A stretch of DNA of 64,000 nucleotides from Deltaproteobacteria bacterium (lineage in GTDB: Bacteria; UBA10199; JADFYH01), in contig JADFYH010000004.1 of the NCBI GenBank assembly GCA_015233135.1, positions 46,581 through 110,580 of the forward strand, in the 5' to 3' direction. Position numbers and translations under genes: made by a program. Below, one piece after another: positions 17,133 through 24,742 of the stretch. Position 1 is the stretch's first letter, and each line of letters starts with the position of its first letter. Below the pieces are notes generated by a model. That model was given only the letters and a program-made list of their open reading frames with translations, did not search any database and had not been told where the DNA came from.

Positions 17133-18413
17133 TCACAACCTGAACTTCATTGCCAAGGCGTGCGCATGCAGGCCTTCCATCTCTGCAAGTCGCACCACAC
17201 TAGGGCCCAAGGACTTTGCCATCTCGGCACTGCAATCGATGAGGCTCGAAAATTTCAGGAAATCAAAAGTAGAAAGCGGTGAACTAAAACGTGCCGTGCC
17301 ATTAGTGGGAAGCACGTGATTGGGGCCTGCCAAATAATCTCCAAAAGATTCGGTGCTGTGATAGCCTAAAAAGATGGCTCCGGCGTGTTTGATTTTTTTA
17401 AGAAGCGATTCTGGATTTTTTACGGAGAGTTCCAAGTGTTCAGGCGCGATGTCATTGGCAATCGTTGCGGCTTCCTTTTCATTTCTTACCCGAATGAAAG
17501 CCCCATGCGATTGGAGTGATTTTTTTGCAATTGTTGCACGAGGCAAGTTTTTTAAGATGGCTTCGATAGCGGTTTGTACTTCCAAAATATATTTTTCTTT
17601 CCAGCTGAGGAGTAGCGCTGAGGCCTGTTCATCATGCTCCGCCTGGCTCAGCAGGTCTGCTGCAATCCAATAAGGATTGCAGCCTCCATCGGAAATAATT
17701 GTGATTTCCGATGGCCCGGCAATCATATCGATGGCGACTTGTCCAAAAACCTGGCGTTTGGCCGTGGCCACATAGGTGTTTCCAGGACCTACAATTTTAT
17801 CGACACGAGGAATGCTGGCAGTGCCATAGGCCAGGGCCGCAATGGCTTGCGCCCCGCCGATCTTGAAAATACGGTCTACGCCGGCAATGTTGGCTGCGAC
17901 TAATACATAAGGATTCATTTGCCCACTTGGAAAGGGGCTTACCATCACAATTTCTTTCACTCCGGCAACTTGAGCCGGAATGGCATTCATCAGAACGCTA
18001 GAAGGATAAGTGGCCTTTCCGCCCGGAACATAAATACCCACGCGATCCAGCGGGCTGACCCGTTGCCCCAACAGCAATCCATCTTTTTTATATTGCCACG
18101 ACTTGAGACTGTGACGCTCGTGAAAATCTCTGATGCGAGAAGCTGCAAGATCCAGCGCGCGGTGTTCCTCGGCCTGCACCAGTTTGAAGGCTTGTCGAAT
18201 TTCTGAATTGGAGACTTCAATCGTGTTTTTATTCAATTCGTGCTGATCAAACTTTTTGCTGAGTTGGAAGAGGGCAGCGTCTCCTTTTTTTTGAACCAGA
18301 GAAATAATAGTCGCAACCTTTGTTTCCACTTCTCTATTTGAAGACGCAGAACGGTGGAGGATTTTTTGGAGTTTGCTTTGAAAATTTTTATCGGTGGTTT
18401 TGAGGAGGTTCAT
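17133..18413 (-). CDS. hisD: Histidinol dehydrogenase
   Basis: The 426-residue zinc enzyme oxidises histidinol to histidine in the last two steps of the pathway. Family motifs include PGGKATYPSSVLMNAIPA, VGPGNTYVATAKRQVFG, AEHDEQASALL and GPNHVLPT. These carry the Gln/His/Asp zinc ligands, with LHAHA near the C terminus. It is last in the minus-strand cluster and starts 4 bp after the brnA stop. In many deltaproteobacteria hisG sits between murA and hisD, but here that place is taken by brnTA. No other his gene is in the window. Confidence 0.93.
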   Translation of the reverse strand: MNLLKTTDKNFQSKLQKILHRSASSNREVETKVATIISLVQKKGDAALFQLSKKFDQHELNKNTIEVSNSEIRQAFKLVQAEEHRALDLAASRIRDFHERHSLKSWQYKKDGLLLGQRVSPLDRVGIYVPGGKATYPSSVLMNAIPAQVAGVKEIVMVSPFPSGQMNPYVLVAANIAGVDRIFKIGGAQAIAALAYGTASIPRVDKIVGPGNTYVATAKRQVFGQVAIDMIAGPSEITIISDGGCNPYWIAADLLSQAEHDEQASALLLSWKEKYILEVQTAIEAILKNLPRATIAKKSLQSHGAFIRVRNEKEAATIANDIAPEHLELSVKNPESLLKKIKHAGAIFLGYHSTESFGDYLAGPNHVLPTNGTARFSSPLSTFDFLKFSSLIDCSAEMAKSLGPSVVRLAEMEGLHAHALAMKFRL

Positions 18414-18417
18414 GAAA

Positions 18418-18660
18418 TTAAAGCAGACTCTGAGAGAATTCCTGTGTGTAATAATCTAATATTTTCTGAATTAATTTTTGGTGATTCGTTTTCTTTCGTT
18501 TGGCCAATTGCTTTAGAAACTGCAATGTTTGAGAGTTAAGATTGACTTTCACCTCGAATCTTGGCGTGTCAAAATTAATTTTGTGAGGAGGGGGGAGAAA
18601 ATCTTCAATAATTTTCGGATTGCCCATGTCTTCATTCGTGTATTTTATTTTTTTCCTCAT
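18418..18660 (-). CDS. brnA: BrnA-like antitoxin
   Basis: The 80-residue protein has a disordered acidic first half and a second half (FEVKVNLNSQTLQFLKQLAKRKKTNHQKLIQKILDYY) that fits a ribbon-helix-helix DNA-binding fold. It overlaps the end of the brnT-like gene by 29 bp and follows it, the usual BrnT-BrnA order in which the antitoxin binds the toxin and represses the pair. Its stop lies 4 bp before the hisD ATG. Confidence 0.75.
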   Translation of the reverse strand: MRKKIKYTNEDMGNPKIIEDFLPPPHKINFDTPRFEVKVNLNSQTLQFLKQLAKRKKTNHQKLIQKILDYYTQEFSQSLL

Positions 18661-18925
18661 AAATTTGTTTTCCCTTTCTCCAATAGCCCGCCCCGATTAT
18701 CCTGATTTTATTTTTTCTATAAGTAAATCGCACTGTAAGAATCCCTTCTTTTACTTTGCCTAGGCAATAGTAACGTTTTTCATCGGTACTATGTGAAAAA
18801 TCCTGTGTCAAAACTTTGTTCGGATCTTTAAATGCCAATTTTGCTATTTGAAAAGAAACCTGATGCTTGACCTGATTTGCAAAATCTTTCGATTGATCCC
18901 ATTCAAATTCTGCTTCAAAGTTCAT
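18632..18925 (-). CDS. brnT: BrnT family ribonuclease toxin
   Basis: The 97-residue protein shows the BrnT pattern FEWDQSKDFANQVKHQVSF...AFKDP, then EKRYYCLGKV and VRFTYRKNKIRIIGAGYWRKGKQIYEE. BrnT is a RelE-like ribonuclease neutralised by BrnA. The start lies 1 bp downstream of the murA stop, so it appears to be carried within the murA-hisD transcript. Confidence 0.85.
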   Translation of the reverse strand: MNFEAEFEWDQSKDFANQVKHQVSFQIAKLAFKDPNKVLTQDFSHSTDEKRYYCLGKVKEGILTVRFTYRKNKIRIIGAGYWRKGKQIYEEKNKIHE

Positions 18926-18926
18926 T

Positions 18927-20189
18927 TTAATACCTCAACTTCACCCGTTTAATCTTTGCACCCAATTTTCTAAACTTCTTTTCTATTTTTTCATAGCCGC
19001 GGTCAATGTGATAAACGCGCGATATTTCGGTGATGTCTTCCGCCGCAAGGCCCGCTAACACAAGGCAGGCCGAAGCCCTAAGGTCAGTGGCCATGATGGG
19101 TGCACCAGAGAGTTTGGAAAGCCCTTTTACAATTGCTCGATTTCCATCGGTCTTGATATCCGCTCCCATGCGAATGAGTTCCCCCACATGCATGTAGCGA
19201 TTTTCAAAAATAGTTTCAGTGGTTGTCGAAACGCTATCAGCCAGGCACATGAGTGCCATGAATTGGGCTTGAAAATCGGTGGCAAAACCAGGGTAGGGGG
19301 CGGTGATGATATCCACGCTTTTTATTTTTTTGGGACCTGTCACTTTTACAATTCCCTTGGGCAGCTGCTCTATTTTTGTTCCGCTCTCTTCCAGTTTGTG
19401 AACCAAGGCCCTTACATGATCTAAAATCATTCCTTCGATGAGAATTTCCCCCTGAGTCATGGCCCCGGCAATCATGAAGGTACCGGCTTCAATACGATCG
19501 GGCATGACACTGTATTCTGCTCCCTGAAGTTCTTTGACGCCTTCAACGACAATTCGGGAAGTCCCCGCGCCCTCAATTTTTGCCCCCATCTTGACGAGCA
19601 ATTGAACCAAATCAATTACCTCGGGTTCACTCGCTGCATTTTCCAAAACGGTGGTTCCCTCTGCTAGACAGGCTGCCATTAAAATATTTTCAGTTCCTGT
19701 CACAGTCACCATGTCAAAAACAATATTGGCCCCTTTAAGTTTGACGCACTCTGCCTCTACATACCCTCGCTCGATTTTTATTTTGGCTCCCATCGCCTCC
19801 AGGGCTTTTAAATGCTGATCAATAGGACGTGCTCCAATGGCACAACCGCCAGGCAGCGATACCTTTGCTTTTCCCAGACGTGCCAAAAGAGGGCCCAAAA
19901 CTAGAACCGAAGCACGCATGGTTTTTACCAACTCATAGGGTGCAATGTGACTCTTGAATTTTAGAGTTTGAATTTTAACCCGGTTTCCCCAGGTGCTGAT
20001 TTTTAATCCCAGACCTTCCAGCAGTTTGGAAAGCGTAACAATATCTCGAAGCTCGGGGACATTGTGCAGCAGCATGTTTCCAGTCGCCAAAATACCAGCC
20101 GCCATCAGAGGCAGGGCTGCATTTTTGGAACCTGAAATTCTGACTTTGCCTTTGAGTTTTTGTCCACCTTGGATAACGATTTTGTCCAT
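18927..20189 (-). CDS. murA: UDP-N-acetylglucosamine 1-carboxyvinyltransferase
   Basis: The 420-residue enzyme transfers enolpyruvate from PEP to UDP-GlcNAc, the first committed step of peptidoglycan synthesis. SGSKNAALPLMAA near the N terminus holds the conserved Lys-Asn. LPGGCAIGARPIDQHL holds the active-site Cys that fosfomycin targets. Its ATG lies 15 bp after the prmC stop, which points to one transcript with prmC. Confidence 0.95.
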   Translation of the reverse strand: MDKIVIQGGQKLKGKVRISGSKNAALPLMAAGILATGNMLLHNVPELRDIVTLSKLLEGLGLKISTWGNRVKIQTLKFKSHIAPYELVKTMRASVLVLGPLLARLGKAKVSLPGGCAIGARPIDQHLKALEAMGAKIKIERGYVEAECVKLKGANIVFDMVTVTGTENILMAACLAEGTTVLENAASEPEVIDLVQLLVKMGAKIEGAGTSRIVVEGVKELQGAEYSVMPDRIEAGTFMIAGAMTQGEILIEGMILDHVRALVHKLEESGTKIEQLPKGIVKVTGPKKIKSVDIITAPYPGFATDFQAQFMALMCLADSVSTTTETIFENRYMHVGELIRMGADIKTDGNRAIVKGLSKLSGAPIMATDLRASACLVLAGLAAEDITEISRVYHIDRGYEKIEKKFRKLGAKIKRVKLRY

Positions 20190-20204
20190 ATATAAATAAC
20201 TTTT

Positions 20205-21089
20205 CTATGAGAGTGTAGAATGTAAAATTCGATCTTTATTATCCAAATCCTTTAAAATCTTAGCGCTAGAAAAGCCACAGTTTTGTGCAAGTTCAGTCAA
20301 ATCTTTTCCCTGATTGTATCCTATTTCTAAAAATAAATGTCCCTCGGGTCTTAAATGTTTGAAGGCCCAAGGTAAAATCATTTTATAAAAGTCCAAGCCA
20401 TCTATGCCCCCGTCCAATGCAGAATGAGGCTCAAAACGAAGTTCCGGTTCCAACTTTTCGATTTCACTACTAGCGATATAAGGAGGATTGGAAACGATGA
20501 TATCAAATTCTGACTTCTGACTTCTGACTTCTGACTTCAAAAAATCCCCCTGGATAAATTCAATCTGGTTTTCTACCCCATGTTTTTGGGCATTTTGTTT
20601 GGCGATATTCAAGGCGGCTTCACTGATCTCTAAAGCGGTGATTTGAGTTTGAGGGAGATATTTGGCTAATGCGATGGCGATGCAAGCAGAGCCTGTGCCG
20701 ATGTCGAGGATTTGAATAGGGTGAACTCCCCTCAATCCCCTCTTAACAAGAGGGGAGGCTAGGACTTGTTCTACCAAAAGTTCCGTTTCTGGACGAGGAA
20801 TCAAAACATCTTTTGAGACGATAAATTCCATCGAATAAAATTCTTTTTTACCGAGGATATAAGCTAAAGGTTCTCGATCGGCACGGCGCTTGAGAAGAAT
20901 TTTGAAATCAGCTAATTCTTTTTCACTTAAAGGCCTGTCAAATTGGGTGTAGAGCTGAATGCGTTTCAAGTTTAAACTATGAGCCAGTAAAAGCTCTGCT
21001 TCGAGGCGAGTGGAGGGAATGCCTTTTTGGCTAAGGTATTTCGAAGTCCATTCAATAAGTTTTAGAGGAGTCCAAATTAATGAAGACAC
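20205..21089 (-). CDS. prmC: Release factor glutamine methyltransferase with two in-frame repeat insertions
   Basis: The 294-residue SAM-dependent enzyme methylates the GGQ glutamine of RF1/RF2. The N-terminal helical domain is followed by the SAM motif LDIGTGSACIAIAL and the catalytic NPPY (IIVSNPPYIAS). Two stretches are foreign to the family: SPLVKRGLRGVH just before motif I and KSEVRSQKSE just before the NPPY strand. Both are encoded by DNA repeats, and both fall in loop positions, so the enzyme may still fold. The start is GTG at 21089 after GGGAG. It overlaps the divergent RF-like start by 10 bp. It sits next to its substrate gene prfA in the rpmE-prfA-prmC-murA order. Confidence 0.9.
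   Translation of the reverse strand: MSSLIWTPLKLIEWTSKYLSQKGIPSTRLEAELLLAHSLNLKRIQLYTQFDRPLSEKELADFKILLKRRADREPLAYILGKKEFYSMEFIVSKDVLIPRPETELLVEQVLASPLVKRGLRGVHPIQILDIGTGSACIAIALAKYLPQTQITALEISEAALNIAKQNAQKHGVENQIEFIQGDFLKSEVRSQKSEFDIIVSNPPYIASSEIEKLEPELRFEPHSALDGGIDGLDFYKMILPWAFKHLRPEGHLFLEIGYNQGKDLTELAQNCGFSSAKILKDLDNKDRILHSTLS
20508..20538. repeat. 7-bp tandem repeat inside prmC
   Basis: TTCTGAC is repeated four times and followed by TTC. On the coding strand it gives the residues KSEVRSQKSE, without a frame change. Confidence 0.95.
20725..20762. repeat. Palindromic insertion inside prmC
   Basis: CCCCTCTT and AAGAGGGG form a hairpin with loop AAC, with a further CCCCTC on one side. It is translated as SPLVKRGLRG and is close in sequence and frame to the insertion in the ligase gene near 51.6 kb. 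Confidence 0.85.
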
Positions 21090-21568
21090 TACCCGTTTCT
21101 CCCATCAAACAAAAAGAATTGGAAGAACGATTTCACAAATTGGGCCTGCGAGAAGAAGATATAAAAGAACATTTTGTGAGATCCTCTGGGGCAGGGGGAC
21201 AAAATGTGAATAAGGTCTCTACCTGCGTGGTGTTGAAATATTATCCAAAGGCGATAGCCGTTGAGGGGGAGGCTTCAGCGGCTTTGCCGCTGGAGGGGGC
21301 GACGCGAGCCCCTGTAATAGAAGTCAAATGCCAGCAAACCCGCACTCAGGCACTCAATCGTTATTACGCACGTAAAATTTTGTGTGAAAAATTAGAACAA
21401 AAAATATTAGGTGAAAAATCAGCCATTCAGCAAAAGTTTGAGAAGATCAGGCGCCAGAAGAGAAAGCGCTCCAAACGTGCCAAAGAAAAAATGCTGGAGG
21501 CAAAGCATCATCAGTCTGTGAAAAAGAAAACCAGAAAAGTAGAAAAGGGGGATTGGGAGGGGTGTTGA
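21080..21568 (+). CDS. Release factor-like protein with GGQ domain
   Basis: The 162-residue protein carries only the catalytic RF-1 domain: FVRSSGAGGQNVNKVSTCVVL near residue 36 and a long basic C-terminal helix (KIRRQKRKRSKRAKEKML). It lacks codon-recognition domains. Such proteins (C12orf65/ArfB-like) hydrolyse peptidyl-tRNA on stalled ribosomes. The function here is inferred from the motif. GAGGAG precedes the ATG. About 15 residues (EGEASAALPLEGATRAP) are encoded by a palindromic repeat inside the domain. The gene lies on the opposite strand between prfA and prmC. Confidence 0.8.
   Translation: MKTLPVSPIKQKELEERFHKLGLREEDIKEHFVRSSGAGGQNVNKVSTCVVLKYYPKAIAVEGEASAALPLEGATRAPVIEVKCQQTRTQALNRYYARKILCEKLEQKILGEKSAIQQKFEKIRRQKRKRSKRAKEKMLEAKHHQSVKKKTRKVEKGDWEGC
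21262..21314. repeat. Palindromic insertion inside the RF-like gene
   Basis: CAGCGGC and GCCGCTG form a perfect 7-bp stem around TTT (21276-21292). A second smaller stem, GGGGGC with GCCCC, follows. The unit is in frame and adds about 15 residues between two conserved strands of the domain. Confidence 0.75.
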
Positions 21569-21583
21569 TGTTTTATTAGACGT

Positions 21584-22651
21584 CTATTCACTCTCTCCCT
21601 TTAAAGCCAGCGCCTGGTAATAAGCGCGTAGGGCTTGTATGAGTTCATCGATGTTTCCTTCCATCACCGTGTCGAGTTTGTGAAGTGTCAGTCCAATGCG
21701 ATGATCGGTCACCCGGTTTTGGGGAAAATTGTAGGTTCTGATTTTTTCGCTGCGATCTCCGCTTCCAATTTGAGAACGTCTATTGTCCGAGATTTCCTTG
21801 TCCTGCTTTTCACGTTCGGCTTCCAGCATTCTGGATTTTAAAACCTTTAAGGCCTTTGCCTTATTTTTGTGTTGGGATTTTTCATCTTTGCAGACCACCA
21901 CCAGCCCCGTGGGGATATGGGTGACCCGCACGGCTGAGTCCGTTGTATTAACGCTTTGCCCACCGGGGCCCGAAGCCCGCATGACATCAATGCGTAAATC
22001 TTTTTCTTGAATATCCACTTCAACATCCTCGGCCTCTGGCATGACGGCGACGGTGACGGTGGAGGTGTGGACACGTCCCTGGGCTTCCGTTTTGGGAACG
22101 CGTTGCACCCGGTGCACGCCGCTTTCGTATTTTAAATCACTGTAAACTTTTTCTCCGGAGATTTCTGCGATCACTTCCTTCAGGCCTCCCACACCGGTGT
22201 CGTTCATATCCATGATTTCCACTCGCCATTTTTTTCCCTCGGCGTAGCGACAATAAAGCCGAAAAAGTTCTGCAGCAAACAATCCGGCCTCGTCTCCACC
22301 AGCCCCGGCACGAATTTCCAGAAAAATATTTTTTTCGTCCAAAGGATCTTTGGGCAACAAATGGATCTTAAGTTCCGATTCCAGTTTTTGGAGTTCCGGT
22401 TCCCAATGCGCCAGTTCTTCTTTGGCCATGCTTTTTAGATCGTCATCGTTTTCCTGAAGCATAAGCTTGTTGTCTTCAATTTGTTTTTTGGCATTCTTGT
22501 AGGCCCGGAAGCAGGCGATCAGTTCCGACAAACTAGCTTGTTCTTTGGCAACGGCTTGGTACTCCTTGGGATTCTGAGTAATCGTGGGGTCTGAAAGACG
22601 AGTAGTGAGTTCTTCAAATTTTTTTTCAACGGCTTCGAGTTTATGGAACAT
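21584..22651 (-). CDS. prfA: Peptide chain release factor 1
   Basis: The 355-residue class I release factor reads UAA and UAG. The tripeptide PKT in [17 protein letters not shown] is at the PxT position typical of RF1 (RF2 has SPF). [15 protein letters not shown] is the catalytic loop, whose Gln is the substrate of PrmC encoded downstream. It lies 75 bp after the rpmE stop, with a terminator hairpin in the gap, so its expression may depend on readthrough. Confidence 0.96.
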   Translation of the reverse strand: MFHKLEAVEKKFEELTTRLSDPTITQNPKEYQAVAKEQASLSELIACFRAYKNAKKQIEDNKLMLQENDDDLKSMAKEELAHWEPELQKLESELKIHLLPKDPLDEKNIFLEIRAGAGGDEAGLFAAELFRLYCRYAEGKKWRVEIMDMNDTGVGGLKEVIAEISGEKVYSDLKYESGVHRVQRVPKTEAQGRVHTSTVTVAVMPEAEDVEVDIQEKDLRIDVMRASGPGGQSVNTTDSAVRVTHIPTGLVVVCKDEKSQHKNKAKALKVLKSRMLEAEREKQDKEISDNRRSQIGSGDRSEKIRTYNFPQNRVTDHRIGLTLHKLDTVMEGNIDELIQALRAYYQALALKGESE

Positions 22652-22663
22652 AAAAAATGAGCC

Positions 22664-22703
22664 TAAAAATAAAAAAACCCATCCCGTTTAAAACGGGACG
22701 GGC
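22664..22703 (-). terminator. Rho-independent terminator of rpmE
   Basis: On the minus strand CCCGTCCCGTTT pairs with AAACGGGATGGG (one G-T pair), followed by TTTTTTTATTTTT. It lies 24 bp after the rpmE stop and before prfA. Confidence 0.85.
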
Positions 22704-22726
22704 TTTCAAAATTGATTCTTTGAGAA

Positions 22727-22954
22727 CTAGTGCTTGGTTTTTGTCTTTGCGGCATTGGCCTTTTCGTATTTCTTTTTGAAGCGATCAATGCGCCCTTCGG
22801 TATCGAGTAATCTTTGCTTTCCGGTAAACAGCGGATGGCACTTTGAACAGATATCCACCGTAAGACTCTTTTGAGTAGAAGCGGTTTCCAGTATACTTCC
22901 GCAGGCGCAAACAATTTTTACGTCATAATATTGGGGGTGTAAATTTTCTTTCAT
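22727..22954 (-). CDS. rpmE: 50S ribosomal protein L31, zinc-binding type
   Basis: The 75-residue protein starts [20 protein letters not shown] and contains [15 protein letters not shown]. The cysteines in CAC and CSKC are the zinc ligands of the C-plus form. The ATG at 22954 has GGAG 7 nt upstream. An in-frame start 12 bp further up lacks support. It leads the translation and cell-wall cluster. Confidence 0.95.
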   Translation of the reverse strand: MKENLHPQYYDVKIVCACGSILETASTQKSLTVDICSKCHPLFTGKQRLLDTEGRIDRFKKKYEKANAAKTKTKH

Positions 22955-23067
22955 AAAAATCTCCAAGTTTTAAGAAGGCGTTCCTTAGCGGATGCCTAAA
23001 CTCTTGGCAAGAGTTAATTGAAAATACCCTTGTCGCGTCAAATGCTTAGTGCTAGGGGCCCGTCCAT

Positions 23068-23355
23068 ATGGCTAATGCCTGCTATTCCTGTGGAAACTTA
23101 CTGCAGTTGAAAGAACAAAAAATCTCCAGGCAGGCTGTTTGCGAGCATTGCGATGTCGATTTGCATTGTTGCCTCAATTGCAATTTTTATGAGACTTCGG
23201 CCTATAACGAATGCCATGAAATGAGTGCCGAGCGGGTATTAGACAAGAAAAAAGCCAATTTTTGTGACTGGTTTGAATTGGGTTCTCAGAGAAATGAAAA
23301 AAAATTGAATGAAAAAGAAGAAGCTTTGGAGGCTTTGAAATCATTGTTTAAATAA
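23068..23355 (+). CDS. Conserved zinc-ribbon protein
   Basis: The 95-residue protein has CYSC (5-8), CEHC (25-28), CCLNCNFY (34-41), a further Cys at 49 and ANFCDWF near residue 65. The set suggests two zinc sites. The pattern C-NC-FY...N-C-E..AERV.DK..ANFCD recurs in small hypothetical proteins that I recognise from other deltaproteobacteria, but no function is known to me. The C terminus is a charged helix. Asd starts 16 bp later, so they may be cotranscribed. Confidence 0.7.
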   Translation: MANACYSCGNLLQLKEQKISRQAVCEHCDVDLHCCLNCNFYETSAYNECHEMSAERVLDKKKANFCDWFELGSQRNEKKLNEKEEALEALKSLFK

Positions 23356-23371
23356 ATTGAGGGAGCGCTCT

Positions 23372-24394
23372 ATGAAAAAAGAAAAATACAATGTCGCCGT
23401 CGTTGGTGCCACGGGTGCCGTGGGAAATGAAATGTTGGCCGTATTGGAAGAATTCAAATTTTCCATTGATAAAATCAAACTCCTTGCTTCCGAACGAAGT
23501 GCAGGCCAAACGTTAAAATTTCAAGGCAAAGACCTCAAAGTTGAAGTGCTGGATGAAAAATCTTTCGAGGGTATCGATATTGCTCTTTTTTCAGCCGGCG
23601 GGTCCATCTCCGAAAAGTTTGCCCCCATCGCCTGGAAATCCGGCGCAGTAGTGGTGGACAACACCTCGGCCTTCCGAATGAACCCCGAGGTTCCCTTGGT
23701 AGTCCCTGAAGTAAATCCCGAAGACATCGCCCAATATAAAACCAAAGGCATCATCGCCAATCCCAATTGTTCTACCATTCAAATGATGGTGGCCTTAAAA
23801 CCCATTCAGGATGCCGTGGGAATCAAACGCGTCGTGGTTTCTACCTATCAAGCCACCAGTGGTGCCGGCAAAAGGGCCATGAATGAGCTCTCTCAGCAAA
23901 CTCAAGATTTATTTAACAAAAAACCGATCACCAAACAAAAATTTGCTCATCAAATAGCCTTCAATTGCTTGCCTCACATCGATAGCTTTTTGGAAAATGG
24001 ATACACCAAAGAAGAAATGAAGATGGTGAATGAAACCAAGAAAATATTGCACGATTCCAACATTGCAGTGACCGCCACCTGCGTACGGGTACCCGTGTTT
24101 GGTGGACATTCCGAATCGGTGAATGTTGAAACGAAAAAGAAAATTTCAGTCGCTCAAGTTCGAGAACTTTTACAAAAAACTCCAGGTCTCATTTTGGTGG
24201 ATGAACCCAGCCAGAATAAATATCCCCTGGCCATCGATTGCGTCGGTAAAAACGAGGTGTTTGTGGGCCGTATTCGGGAAGATGAATCTATCTCCAATGG
24301 AATCAATCTTTGGATCGTGGCCGACAATATCCGCAAAGGCGCGGCCACCAACGCCGTGCAGATTGCCCAGATTTTGATTGAGAAGTATTTGTAA
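23372..24394 (+). CDS. asd: Aspartate-semialdehyde dehydrogenase
   Basis: The 340-residue enzyme reduces aspartyl phosphate to the semialdehyde for lysine, threonine, methionine and diaminopimelate. VAVVGATGAVGNEML is the NADP-binding loop. NPNCSTIQMM carries the catalytic Cys133. The ATG at 23372 follows GAGGGAG. The TTG at 23357 is not needed. The partner enzyme aspartokinase (lysC) is 22 kb away in the window. Confidence 0.95.
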   Translation: MKKEKYNVAVVGATGAVGNEMLAVLEEFKFSIDKIKLLASERSAGQTLKFQGKDLKVEVLDEKSFEGIDIALFSAGGSISEKFAPIAWKSGAVVVDNTSAFRMNPEVPLVVPEVNPEDIAQYKTKGIIANPNCSTIQMMVALKPIQDAVGIKRVVVSTYQATSGAGKRAMNELSQQTQDLFNKKPITKQKFAHQIAFNCLPHIDSFLENGYTKEEMKMVNETKKILHDSNIAVTATCVRVPVFGGHSESVNVETKKKISVAQVRELLQKTPGLILVDEPSQNKYPLAIDCVGKNEVFVGRIREDESISNGINLWIVADNIRKGAATNAVQIAQILIEKYL

Positions 24395-24404
24395 AAGGAT
24401 ACTT

Positions 24405-24665
24405 ATGAATCCTAGAATCAAAGAAGCTACTCCAATGGAGGGTTATAAATTAAAGCTCATTTTTACAAATAATGAAAAAGGGGTTTACGATTGTTCGTTT
24501 TTGCTTAATTTTGGAGTCTTTAAAGAATTAAAAGAAGAAGCGTATTTTAAACAGGTAAAAGTTGTAGATGGCACAGTGGCGTGGCCTCATGAACAGGATA
24601 TTTGCCCGGACACTTTATATTTAGATTCGAAAAGAGGAATCACTCAGGGAGGGAGTTACAACTGA
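24405..24665 (+). CDS. DUF2442 family protein
   Basis: The 86-residue protein reads YKLKLIFTNNEKGVYDCSFLL, then FKELKEEAYFKQVKVVDGTVAWPHEQDICPDTLYLDS. This is the DUF2442 pattern, small proteins often found near toxin-like partners (DUF4160). No such partner is next to it. An AAAGGA site precedes the ATG. It follows asd by 10 bp. Confidence 0.8.
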   Translation: MNPRIKEATPMEGYKLKLIFTNNEKGVYDCSFLLNFGVFKELKEEAYFKQVKVVDGTVAWPHEQDICPDTLYLDSKRGITQGGSYN

Positions 24666-24705
24666 TTTAAGTCAAAATTTAAGTCAAAATATTTAATTCA
24701 AAATA
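24666..24705. repeat. A/T-rich tandem repeat before the giant gene
   Basis: Three units of 12-14 bp (TTTAAGTCAAAA, TTTAAGTCAAAATA, TTTAATTCAAAATA) lie between the DUF2442 stop and the 2686-codon gene. They could be regulatory sites or an UP-like promoter region. Confidence 0.6.
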
Positions 24706-24742
24706 CCTAGCAACTCCTTCTGGCTTCTTCCGATAATGAGCC

